34,176 nt of DNA, taken from contig NZ_JAPFGY010000033.1 in the NCBI RefSeq assembly GCF_026586795.1, positions 1 through 34,176 of the forward strand, in the 5' to 3' direction. Position 1 is the stretch's first letter, and the number at the start of each line of letters is the position of its first letter. Shown one piece after another: positions 1 to 7,179 of this stretch. The notes under the pieces were generated by a model. The model ran no database searches, was not told the DNA's origin, and saw nothing but the letters and a program-made list of their open reading frames with translations. The position numbers were made by a program, and so were the translations under genes. The stretch is from Erythrobacter sp. WG. GTDB taxonomy: Bacteria; Pseudomonadota; Alphaproteobacteria; Sphingomonadales; Sphingomonadaceae.

Positions 1-282
1 CTGGTCGCCCACGCGGCGAAGACCCGCAACCTCGCGGCCGGCACGATCATCGGCACCGGCACGGTCTCGAACAAGGGGGCCGACGGCGGCGCGGGCACGC
101 CCGTGGCCGAGGGCGGCGCGGGCTATTCGTGCATCGCAGAGATCCGGATGATCGAGACGATCCGCGACGGCGCGCCCAGCACGCCCTTCATGCAGGCGGG
201 CGACCGCGTGCGGATCGAGATGCGCGACCACGCCAACCACTCGATCTTCGGCGCGATCGACCAGCAGGTCGTGGCGGTCTGA
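1..282 (+). CDS. Fumarylacetoacetate hydrolase family protein, C-terminal 93 residues (partial)
   Basis: The reading frame is open from the first base and ends with TGA at 280-282; the 5' part lies outside the window. The visible piece matches the end of the FAH fold in the roughly 330-residue bacterial FAH-family proteins. It shows a stretch reading KTRNLAAGTIIGTGTVSN, then a Cys/Ala-rich loop, GDRVRIEMRD and a final IFGAIDQQV. Family members hydrolyse or decarboxylate beta-diketo acids, for example fumarylacetoacetate to fumarate and acetoacetate, using a divalent metal. The metal-binding residues are in the missing part, so activity cannot be judged. A specific fumarylacetoacetase role in tyrosine/homogentisate breakdown is possible but is inference. 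Confidence 0.85.
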   Translation: MVAHAAKTRNLAAGTIIGTGTVSNKGADGGAGTPVAEGGAGYSCIAEIRMIETIRDGAPSTPFMQAGDRVRIEMRDHANHSIFGAIDQQVVAV

Positions 283-306
283 AGGCTTGCCCGCGCAAGA
301 CCCGCC

Positions 307-382
307 CCAGACCCCCGCTTGGGTCAGCCCAGCCCCGGCAAAACCCTTGCCAGACCCCCGCCAGACCCCACCTAGACCCCCG
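307..382. repeat. Short CAGACCCCC-type direct repeats upstream of the parS-like site
   Basis: Four copies of a (C/T)AGACCCC core occur at 308-316, 351-359, 362-369 and 373-381. The last three are spaced about 11 bases apart, roughly one helical turn. They lie in the 239-base gap between the FAH gene and the NmrA-like gene, just before the parS-like palindrome. Function is unknown; they could be low-complexity sequence or phased protein-binding sites. Confidence 0.5.
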
Positions 383-392
383 TCAGCGGCGG

Positions 393-408
393 TGTTTCAC
401 GTGAAACA
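393..408. other. parS: parS-like centromere site (perfect 16-bp palindrome)
   Basis: The sequence TGTTTCACGTGAAACA is a perfect palindrome identical to the well-known bacterial chromosomal parS consensus bound by ParB/Spo0J. It is intergenic, in a non-repeated context, and needs no mismatch to match. By established knowledge ParB loads here and spreads as a CTP-dependent clamp, and parS sites usually cluster near oriC. No parA or parB gene is in the window, so the origin-proximal location is inference. Confidence 0.85.
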
Positions 409-521
409 TCCCCCGCCCGGCCAATCACCGAAGTTTTGGCGAGGGCCAGGCTTGCTATGGCCCCTTCCGGCGCCGCGGGTCGTTATGCTCCGGCCAGCCC
501 TTACCCCTCCGGAGCGTCCTC

Positions 522-1439
522 ATGATCCTCGTCACCGGCCCCAACGGCAATGTCGGCACCGAACTGGTCCGCGCGCTCATCGCCGATGGCACGCTGCCCT
601 TCCGGATCGCCGCCAACACGCCCGCCAAGATCGAGAAACTCTACGGGCCCGATGCCCCCAAGGTGAAGTTTTCCTTCGCAGATAGAAGCACTTGGGGTCC
701 GGCACTCGACGGGGTGAAGATCGTCTTCCTGCTCTTCCCGCTGCCCCATCCGGGCACCGCAAGGAGCTGGATGCTGCCCTTCATCGCCGCCGCCAGGGAG
801 GCGGGCGTGCGGCACGTGATCTACCTCTCGGTGCCGACGGCGGGGACCAGCAAGCTCGTGCCGCACTACACCGTCGAGCGCGCGATCGAGGCCTCGGGCA
901 TGGACTATACCTTTCTGCGCGCTGCCTTTTTCTCCCAGAACCTGGTCCGCGACATCACCACCCACGCGGTCGACATCGCCGCCTCCGACGAGATCATCGT
1001 CCCCGCCGGCAAGGGCGTGACGAGCTTCGTCGACAGCCGCGACGTCGCCGAGGTTGCGGTGCGGGTGATGCAGGACCCGGCCGCACACCGCGGTCAGATC
1101 TACCTGCTGACAGGTCCCGAACTACTGGATTATCATGAGGTTGCCGCGATCATGAGCGAGGAGCTCGGCCGCCCGATCCGCTACCGCGAGCCGAGCATCT
1201 TCCGCTTCTGGCGCACCGTCGGCCCGCGCGTGACGTGGGACACGCTGCTGTTCATGACCGGGGTCTATGCCCTGACCCGCAAGGGCAAGAACGCCGACAT
1301 GACCAACACCCTCCAGGAACTGCTCGGCCGCAGCCCGCGCACCATGCGCGACTTCGTGCGCGACTATCGCGACAGGTTCACCGGCGAGGCGGCGAAGGTC
1401 GCGGTCAAGGTGAAGACGCCCGGCATCTCAATGGGTTGA
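522..1439 (+). CDS. NmrA-like NAD(P)-binding atypical SDR family protein
   Basis: The 305-residue protein opens with a Rossmann nucleotide-binding loop (VTGPNGNVGTELV, residues 4-16), the GxxGxxG form seen in NmrA/HSCARG and quinone-oxidoreductase-2-like atypical short-chain dehydrogenases. A YLSVPTAG strand-turn and a YTFLRAAFFSQN segment follow, where NmrA relatives have their substrate-pocket loop. No classical YxxxK catalytic pair is obvious at the expected place, so it may sense NAD(P) redox state or reduce quinones or carbonyls; the substrate cannot be told. The start is supported by GGAG at 511-514, seven bases before ATG. It appears monocistronic and is followed by an inverted repeat before a convergent gene. 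Confidence 0.82.
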   Translation: MILVTGPNGNVGTELVRALIADGTLPFRIAANTPAKIEKLYGPDAPKVKFSFADRSTWGPALDGVKIVFLLFPLPHPGTARSWMLPFIAAAREAGVRHVIYLSVPTAGTSKLVPHYTVERAIEASGMDYTFLRAAFFSQNLVRDITTHAVDIAASDEIIVPAGKGVTSFVDSRDVAEVAVRVMQDPAAHRGQIYLLTGPELLDYHEVAAIMSEELGRPIRYREPSIFRFWRTVGPRVTWDTLLFMTGVYALTRKGKNADMTNTLQELLGRSPRTMRDFVRDYRDRFTGEAAKVAVKVKTPGISMG

Positions 1440-1461
1440 GAGGCTTCGCTCCCTCTCCGTT

Positions 1462-1537
1462 CCGTTCGTGTCGAGCGTAGTCGAGACACTGCGGCGATCA
1501 TTTCGACCGGCCTCTCGACTTCGCTCGAGGCGAACGG
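1462..1537. repeat. Intergenic imperfect inverted repeat (sphingomonad REP-like element), possible bidirectional terminator
   Basis: Two 25-base arms, 1462-1486 and 1513-1537, are inverted copies matching at 22 of 25 positions. The core is a TCGAGCG(A/T)AGTCGAGA-type sequence bounded by CCGTTCG, with a 26-base loop. It fills the gap between two convergent genes. I recall similar TTCG...GTCGAG elements scattered between genes in many sphingomonad genomes; copy number here cannot be checked. In RNA it would form a strong hairpin that could stop or stabilise transcripts from both sides. Confidence 0.75.
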
Positions 1538-1565
1538 GAGACTACGCCGAGGGGACCATGATCCT

Positions 1566-2975
1566 TCAGGCCATTGCCGGCACCGTTTTGCCAGGGTTGA
1601 GGATGCCCAGCGGATCGAGCGCGCGCTTGATGCTCGCCATCACCAGCAGAGCGCCCTCGCCATGCTCTTCGGCCATGGTCGACAGCTTGTGAAGCCCGAT
1701 GCCGTGTTCCCCGGTGGCGGTGCCGCCGCAGCCGATCGCGATGCGGGCCACCGTATCGGACAAGGCGTGCGCCCGGCCCCGTTCCGCCTCGGAATTCGGG
1801 TCGAAAAGCAGCAGCATATGGAAATTGCCGTCGCCGACATGGCCCACCAGCGGCGCGATCAGCCCGGCCTCGTCGGCGGCGGCCTTGGCGGCGGCGATTG
1901 CCTCGGCAAGGCGCGAGATCGGCACGCAGGCGTCGGTCGCGAAGGCCTCGGCACCGGGGCGCAGCGCCTTGGCCGCGAACCAGGCGTTGTGCCGTGCCTT
2001 CCACAGGCGGTTGCGGTCCTCGGTGAGCGTGGCGAAGCGCAGCTCCCCGCCGCCGAAGTCGGCCACGACTGCGCGGACCGTCTCGACCTGCTCGGCGACA
2101 GCTGCGGGCGAGCCGTGGAACTCCATGAAAAGCGTGGGTTTCGCTGCGAATTCGTCGAGCCCGGAATAGGCGATGCAGGCGCCCATCTGGACCGCGTCGA
2201 GCAATTCGATGCGGGCGAGCGGAAGCGCCATCTGCATCATCAGCATCACCGCCTCGACCGCCGGGGGCAGCTCGTCGAACTGCACCACGGCGCTCGCGAT
2301 TTCCTCGGGGATTCCGAATACCCGCAGCGAGAGCTCGGTGATGATCCCGAGCGTGCCTTCCGAGCCGACGAAGATGCGGGTGAGGTCGTAGCCCGCGGCG
2401 GACTTCCTCGCCCGGCCGCCGGTGCGGATCACCTCGCCGGTGGCGGTCACCACGGTGAGGCCGAGCGTCACCTCGCGCATCGTGCCATAGCGCACCGCGT
2501 TGGTGCCGCTCGCCCGCGTCGCCGCCATGCCGCCAAGGGTGGCGTTGGCGCCGGGATCGAGCGGGAAGAACAGCCCGTGGCTCTTCAGCTCGGCATTCAG
2601 GGCCTCGCGCGTCACCCCCGCTTCCACGCGCACGTCGAGATCGCCGGCGTTGACCTCCAGCACCCGGTTCATGGCGGTGAGGTCGATCGACAGCCCCCCC
2701 TGCGGCGCGGCGAGCTGGCCTTCAAGGCTGCTGCCCGCGCCGTGGGCGATGACGGGCAAGCGATGCTCGGCGCAGATCGCCACCGCCGCCGCGACGTCCT
2801 CGGTCGAGGTCGCGAACAGCACTGCGTCGGGATCGCCCCCGCCGATCATCCCCTCGATCGCGCTGTGCTGCGCGCGGATCGCGTCGCCGGTCTGGAGTCG
2901 GTCCCCGAAGCGCAGGCGCAGAGCAGCCAGGGCCGGGGCGGCGCTGTCCGGCTGCGGGAGGGTGGCGGTCGCCAT
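1566..2975 (-). CDS. FAD-linked 2-hydroxyacid dehydrogenase (GlcD / cytochrome D-lactate dehydrogenase family)
   Basis: The 469-residue protein has the p-cresol-methylhydroxylase (VAO) FAD-binding fold: VIAHGAGSSLEGQLAAP (about 75-91), DPGANATLGGMAATRASGTNAVRYG (about 140-164) and FVGSEGTLGIITE (about 202-214). The FAD-oxidase C-terminal domain carries HVGDGNFH (379-386), the metal/substrate motif of D-lactate and D-2-hydroxyglutarate dehydrogenases, and GEHGIG near 423. It should oxidise a D-2-hydroxyacid to the 2-oxoacid and pass electrons to quinone or cytochrome c; the acid is not predictable. Its ATG overlaps the stop of the upstream gene as TGATG, indicating translational coupling and a joint pathway role. 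Confidence 0.88.
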   Translation of the reverse strand: MATATLPQPDSAAPALAALRLRFGDRLQTGDAIRAQHSAIEGMIGGGDPDAVLFATSTEDVAAAVAICAEHRLPVIAHGAGSSLEGQLAAPQGGLSIDLTAMNRVLEVNAGDLDVRVEAGVTREALNAELKSHGLFFPLDPGANATLGGMAATRASGTNAVRYGTMREVTLGLTVVTATGEVIRTGGRARKSAAGYDLTRIFVGSEGTLGIITELSLRVFGIPEEIASAVVQFDELPPAVEAVMLMMQMALPLARIELLDAVQMGACIAYSGLDEFAAKPTLFMEFHGSPAAVAEQVETVRAVVADFGGGELRFATLTEDRNRLWKARHNAWFAAKALRPGAEAFATDACVPISRLAEAIAAAKAAADEAGLIAPLVGHVGDGNFHMLLLFDPNSEAERGRAHALSDTVARIAIGCGGTATGEHGIGLHKLSTMAEEHGEGALLVMASIKRALDPLGILNPGKTVPAMA

Positions 2976-4351
2976 CAGACGACCGCCGCCTGTTCGGCCT
3001 TCAACTGGCCGTAGCGTCGCGGATCGAGCTTCTGGAGCACCCCGTCGATCCCGGGCTTGTTGAAGCCCTTGTAGCCGTCGTTGCGCTCGATGTTTTCAAG
3101 GTGGGTGATGATCGCCCCCTCGGCGCGGATGCGCTCGGCCTCGTCGGCGGGGAGGTGGCCGGCCGCCTCCAGCGCATCGACCCGCGCCGGATCGACCGGG
3201 GCCCAGTCGCCGAAGGTCAGCTCCTGATAGAGGTGCGGCATGTCGGAAAAGGGCGGCATCATCCGGATGCCGAGACCGGCCATCTGCGCGCGCATCGCCT
3301 TCTGGTCGTAGAAGCAGGCGACGTGGTTGAGGCCCTGTTCGAGGATGCTCTCGCCGTGCAGCGCGCACAGGATGCCCGCGCGGCGGTGCTTCTCCAGCGG
3401 GGGCAGGGGCTCGTGCGCGAAGTCGAGGTCGACCTCGTGCGGTGCCAGGTCGACATCGGCGAAGATCGTCGAGCCGATCACCGGCTGTTCGAGCACCTGG
3501 CTTCCCCAACCCGCCATGTCGCCTGCGTAGAGCATCTCGCGCAGTTCATACCCCAGTTTCTCGAGGATCGCGATGGTGTGCTGATAATGCGCGCGGCTGG
3601 AATCGTAGGTGTGGTGGTCGATATTCGCCCAGCCGACGCCGAGCGCATCCTGCCGCGCCTTCTGCACGCGGGCGGCGTGGCAGCGGGCCTGCCAGTATTC
3701 GCGCTCGGCCAGCAGCCACAGGGCGCAGGCGCGGTGCGGGCTGCCGAGTGCCGCGATGGCCTCGTCGACCAGCGCCTCGGTATGGGCGAGGCCAGCTTCC
3801 ACCGTGTCGAACTGGCGGCGGCGCGCGCGGAAGCGCTGGAGGGTGATGCGCGCGGTGCGGCGCTCCTCGGGATTGTCGGCGAGCGGCGCGAAGGCGGGCG
3901 AACCGTTGCGTTCGAGCACCCCGAAGGCGGTCTCGCCCGGAAAGGCGAGCACGCGGCGCAGCGGGGCGAGAGGCTCGCCTTCGATCGCGGCGGGGTCGAG
4001 GCCGTGGGCACCGGCGAAGACCGCGACGGCCTCGACACGCAGCCACACCGTCTCGGCATCGCCCGCGAGAAAGGGCGGGAAGAGGCCTGCTGGGTTGCGC
4101 CACACGCCCGGCTCCGCCTCGCTCCAGCCTGCTGCCTCGATGGCGGCGCGGGTCTGCGTGTCGGCGAAGACCACGTGGTCGACGAGATCGCGCAGGCGGA
4201 TCGCGGTGCCTTCCATCAGCGCCTCGGCGAAGGCGCTGGCGGCGGGGTTGCGGGCGAGGCGCTCGGCCAGCCACTGCCGGAACGTGGCCTCGGCATCGGG
4301 CTGCGGCTGCCAGTCGCGGTCGCGGTAAGCCAGATGACGTGCTGCACCCAT
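2975..4351 (-). CDS. Uncharacterised VOC-like protein, possibly distantly related to 2-oxoadipate dioxygenase (HglS/DUF1338-type)
   Basis: I do not recognise this 458-residue protein with certainty. The start is the ATG at 4351, because AAGGAGGA lies eight bases upstream of it; an ATG eight codons earlier has no such site. Visible features are a His in VDHVVF (about 59), a DHHTY motif (about 245-249) starting a segment like the first strand and helix of a VOC/glyoxalase module, NHVACFYD (about 342-349) and QELTFGDW (about 376-383). Length and motif order resemble HglS-type 2-oxoadipate dioxygenase/decarboxylase (one His early, one His mid-protein, one acidic ligand later), but the conserved HglS sequences are absent. 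It is coupled by TGATG to a FAD-linked 2-hydroxyacid dehydrogenase, so a metal-dependent step making a 2-hydroxyacid is an attractive but unproven idea. Confidence 0.6.
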   Translation of the reverse strand: MGAARHLAYRDRDWQPQPDAEATFRQWLAERLARNPAASAFAEALMEGTAIRLRDLVDHVVFADTQTRAAIEAAGWSEAEPGVWRNPAGLFPPFLAGDAETVWLRVEAVAVFAGAHGLDPAAIEGEPLAPLRRVLAFPGETAFGVLERNGSPAFAPLADNPEERRTARITLQRFRARRRQFDTVEAGLAHTEALVDEAIAALGSPHRACALWLLAEREYWQARCHAARVQKARQDALGVGWANIDHHTYDSSRAHYQHTIAILEKLGYELREMLYAGDMAGWGSQVLEQPVIGSTIFADVDLAPHEVDLDFAHEPLPPLEKHRRAGILCALHGESILEQGLNHVACFYDQKAMRAQMAGLGIRMMPPFSDMPHLYQELTFGDWAPVDPARVDALEAAGHLPADEAERIRAEGAIITHLENIERNDGYKGFNKPGIDGVLQKLDPRRYGQLKAEQAAVV

Positions 4352-4480
4352 GGTCGATTCCTCCTTGATTGGCATAGCAGTCTAAGGGGCTTGGGCCGCA
4401 AGCGTGCACGTCGGATGGCGGCGGCGGCCATCCCTTTTTTGCATGACCCCGCGCCGGGGGCAGGCCGGTATCGAGAGCGC

Positions 4481-5236
4481 ATGACCACGCCTCGGCAAGA
4501 CAGCCTCGACGATTGGGCCGCAGCCCTCGCCCCTGCGCGCCTAGCGGGGGGCAGCCTAGCCGACCCGCCCCGCCCGATCGGCCTCGAGGAGGGTTACCGT
4601 CTCGCCCAGGCACAGACGCACCGGCTCGGCACGCCCGCAGGCTGGAAGATCGGCGCGACCAGCGCGCGGGCGATGGGCTTCCTCCGCATCGGCGAGCCTA
4701 TCATGGGGCGGCTCCACGCCGAGCGCATCTGGCACGACGGCGCGCTCGCCGACCTCGCGGGCGAGCGCCCCGCAGAGGCGGAGCCCGAGGTCGCCTTCCT
4801 GCTGGCACGGCCTCTCGCTGCGGGTGACGACCCGCTGGCGAGCATCGGCGCGGTCCATGCCGCCGCCGAGATCGTGCGGCCCTCGCACTCCGATCCCTTC
4901 CGGCTGGGCGTCGGCTTCATCGTCGCCGATAACGCCGCGGGGCTGGGCGCGCTGATCGGCCCGGCGATCCCGCTCGAACGCCTTGCGTACCCTGCGAGCA
5001 TCACGGTCACGCTCGCGGTCGAGGGCGGGGCGGTCACCGAGGGGCGGGCCGACGCGGTGCTCGGCAATCCGCTTGCCGCGCTCGAATGGCTGGCGGCGCG
5101 GCTCGGCACGATCCCGGGGGGAAGCTGGGTGCTGAGCGGGGCGATGGGCCCGGCGATCCCGCTCGTCGGCGCGGCAGGGCGAAGCGTTATGCGGCTAGAC
5201 GCCGCCCCGTTCGGCACGGCAACCCTCAGGTTCTGA
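4481..5236 (+). CDS. 2-keto-4-pentenoate hydratase-like protein (MhpD/FAH superfamily)
   Basis: The 251-residue length is typical of MhpD/DmpE hydratases, which add water to 2-hydroxypenta-2,4-dienoate during meta-cleavage of aromatics. Family features are GWKIGATSARA near 50-60, GRLHAERIW near 75, AEPEVAFLLARPL (the acidic metal site) near 103-115, HAAAEIVRPSH near 130 and a final VLGNPLAALEWLAARL then GSWVLSGAMGPAIPL. The start is taken at ATG 4481, the first in-frame ATG before the conserved region and divergent to the minus-strand pair 129 bases away. It probably begins the catabolic run to 9142. The exact substrate is not predictable; decarboxylase relatives share the fold. Confidence 0.85.
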   Translation: MTTPRQDSLDDWAAALAPARLAGGSLADPPRPIGLEEGYRLAQAQTHRLGTPAGWKIGATSARAMGFLRIGEPIMGRLHAERIWHDGALADLAGERPAEAEPEVAFLLARPLAAGDDPLASIGAVHAAAEIVRPSHSDPFRLGVGFIVADNAAGLGALIGPAIPLERLAYPASITVTLAVEGGAVTEGRADAVLGNPLAALEWLAARLGTIPGGSWVLSGAMGPAIPLVGAAGRSVMRLDAAPFGTATLRF

Positions 5237-5347
5237 CCTAAAGCTTTTTGTTATGTCCGCGGCCCGGCTTTGCAATGGCAGCTGACCGGGCGCACCTTTA
5301 TCGCCGATAGGCCGGGCGGAGGTGCCGCCGCGAGAGAGGGCCGAGGG

Positions 5348-6394
5348 ATGCTGGTGGACCGGATCGAAGCCAAGTGGATCGACACCTTCGAGGCCGCCTT
5401 CCGGCTCTGCGAGGTGAACGCGGGCGACGAGGTCACGATCCTCTCGGAAAGCCAGAGCCGCCAGATCAACATCCAACTCGCCGAACTGGCACTGCTCAGG
5501 ATCGGCGCGCGGCCCTGCCACCTGATCGTCCCCACCCCGCCGCTCTCCGCGCCCGTCCCGGTGCGATCGACCGGCTCCTCGGTGGCGCTTGGGCAGCTCG
5601 GCCCCGCATTGGCCGCGCTCAAGGCCTCGCGGCTGGTGGTCGATCTGACGGTCGAGGGGCTGATGCATTCCGACGAGACCCCGGAAATCCTCGGTGCGGG
5701 CAGCCGCATCCTCTACATCTCGAACGAGCATCCCGAGGCGCTCGAGCGCATGGCTCCCGATGCGGCGATCATCCCGCGCGTGCTGCGCGGCCGGCAGATG
5801 TTGCAGGACGCCAGGGCGATGCACGTCACCAGCGCCGCCGGCACCGACCTGTCGGTGGGGCTCGAGGGCGCGCGGATCGGGGGCAACCTCGGCGCGACCG
5901 TCGCCCCCGGCTCACTCGCCACCTGGCCGGGCGGAATCTGCTCGTGCTTCCCGGCGCGCGGCACGGTGAACGGCGTGCTGGTGCTCGACGAGGGCGACAT
6001 CAACATCACCTTCAAGCGCTATCTCGAAAAGCCCATCCGGCTAATCATCGAGAAGGACTATGTCACCGCCGTCGAAGGCAAGGGCACCGATGCCGACCTG
6101 ATGCGCGCCTATTTCGATGCCTGGAACGATCCCGAGGCCTATGGCACCAGCCACGTGGGCTGGGGCATGAATCACGGCGCGCGCTGGGAATCGCTGATGA
6201 TGTACGACAAGGGCGAGGTGAACGGGATCGAATGCCGCGCCTTTGCCGGCAACTTCCTGTTCTCGACCGGCGCCAACCCCTTCGCCGACCGCCACACCCT
6301 GGGGCACTTCGACCTGCCGGTGCGCGGCTGCACGATCACGCTCGACGGCACGCCGGTGGTGGTCGAGGGCAAGCTCGTGCCGGAGCTCGCCTGA
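5348..6394 (+). CDS. NicX-like non-haem Fe(II) ring-cleaving dioxygenase (M29 aminopeptidase-like family)
   Basis: The start at ATG 5348 has a purine-rich GAGGG directly upstream and gives 348 residues, almost the 350 of Pseudomonas putida NicX (2,5-dihydroxypyridine 5,6-dioxygenase). NicX binds iron through His-265, His-318 and Asp-320. Here the corresponding residues appear to be His269 (in SHVGWGMNHGARW), His320 and Asp322 (in GHFDLP), keeping nearly the same spacing. NicX opens 2,5-dihydroxypyridine to N-formylmaleamate in nicotinate breakdown. The next gene is an alpha/beta hydrolase, the class that performs the following deformylation (NicD). Related M29-like proteins of unknown substrate exist, so the exact ring substrate is inference. 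The downstream NicE and NicF partners are not in the window. Confidence 0.75.
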   Translation: MLVDRIEAKWIDTFEAAFRLCEVNAGDEVTILSESQSRQINIQLAELALLRIGARPCHLIVPTPPLSAPVPVRSTGSSVALGQLGPALAALKASRLVVDLTVEGLMHSDETPEILGAGSRILYISNEHPEALERMAPDAAIIPRVLRGRQMLQDARAMHVTSAAGTDLSVGLEGARIGGNLGATVAPGSLATWPGGICSCFPARGTVNGVLVLDEGDINITFKRYLEKPIRLIIEKDYVTAVEGKGTDADLMRAYFDAWNDPEAYGTSHVGWGMNHGARWESLMMYDKGEVNGIECRAFAGNFLFSTGANPFADRHTLGHFDLPVRGCTITLDGTPVVVEGKLVPELA

Positions 6395-6396
6395 CC

Positions 6397-7179
6397 TTGT
6401 TGCAGCGCGTCGGCGACATTGCGCTCGATGTGCGGGGAGCGGGGGAGACCCTGCTGTTCCTGCACGGGATCGGCGGCAATGCCCGCAACTGGGAGGCCCA
6501 GCTCGCGCATTTCGCGCCGCGCTACCAGGCGGTCGCCTGGGATGCGCGCGGCTATGGCGAGAGCGGCGGGGCGGTCGAGCGGTTCGAGCAGTTCGCCGAT
6601 GATGCCGCCGCGGTGATCGCCGCCCTCGGCAGTCCCGCCCACTTGGTCGGGCTGTCGATGGGCGGACGGATCGCCTTGGATCTCGCGGCCCGCTATCCCG
6701 ACCGGGTGCGCAGCCTCACTCTCGCCAACACCAGCGCCGGATCGGCCGAGACCGCCGCGCCCGAGAAGGTCGCCGCCTTCCTCGCGCTGCGCCTGAAGCC
6801 GCTGGTCGAGGAGGGGCTGACCCCTGCCGACATCGCCGAGACGATCGTCGCCGGGATCGCGGGGCCGAACATCACGCCGGAGGCGCGCGAGGCGCTGCTC
6901 GACAGCCACCGCCGCCTCCACAAGGAAGGCTATATCGCCGCGATGCGCGCCGTGACCGGCTTCACCGGCTTTCCCGACTTCGCGACCATCGCAGTGCCGA
7001 CACTCGTGCTCACCGCGAGCGAGGACCGCGTCGCGCCCCCCGACCACGCGCTGCTGATGGCCGAGCGCATCCCGGGCGCGCGGCTGGTCGCAATTGCGGG
7101 GTCGGGGCACATCTCCAACATCGAGGCGCCCGCGGCCTTCAACGCCGCGCTCGAGGCGTTTCTCGAGGACCTCGCATGA
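6397..7179 (+). CDS. Alpha/beta hydrolase, NicD / 3-oxoadipate enol-lactonase-like
   Basis: A TTG start at 6397 (or the adjacent TTG at 6400) is required: no ATG precedes the conserved FLHGIGGNARNW oxyanion-hole region, and GGAG lies 10-14 bases upstream inside the preceding gene. The 260-residue product has a complete catalytic triad: nucleophile Ser87 in GLSMGG, Asp210 in SEDRV and His238 in GSGHISNIE. Such 260-residue proteins include PcaD lactonase and NicD N-formylmaleamate deformylase. The gene begins two bases after the NicX-like stop and overlaps the next start by ATGA, so it works in the same pathway; deformylation or hydrolysis of the ring-opened product is the natural guess. Confidence 0.82.
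   Translation: MLQRVGDIALDVRGAGETLLFLHGIGGNARNWEAQLAHFAPRYQAVAWDARGYGESGGAVERFEQFADDAAAVIAALGSPAHLVGLSMGGRIALDLAARYPDRVRSLTLANTSAGSAETAAPEKVAAFLALRLKPLVEEGLTPADIAETIVAGIAGPNITPEAREALLDSHRRLHKEGYIAAMRAVTGFTGFPDFATIAVPTLVLTASEDRVAPPDHALLMAERIPGARLVAIAGSGHISNIEAPAAFNAALEAFLEDLA

Noticed and set aside
3101..5236. A 711-codon open frame on the plus strand covering the hydratase and the region antisense to the VOC-like gene
   Set aside because: Only the part from ATG 4481 has recognisable protein sequence; the upstream part is a mirror of the minus-strand gene caused by high GC.
5374..7179. A single open frame running through the NicX-like gene and the alpha/beta hydrolase, which could suggest a fusion
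   Set aside because: The first half is Arg/Pro-rich shadow translation of the NicX-like gene in another frame; real homology begins after 6397.
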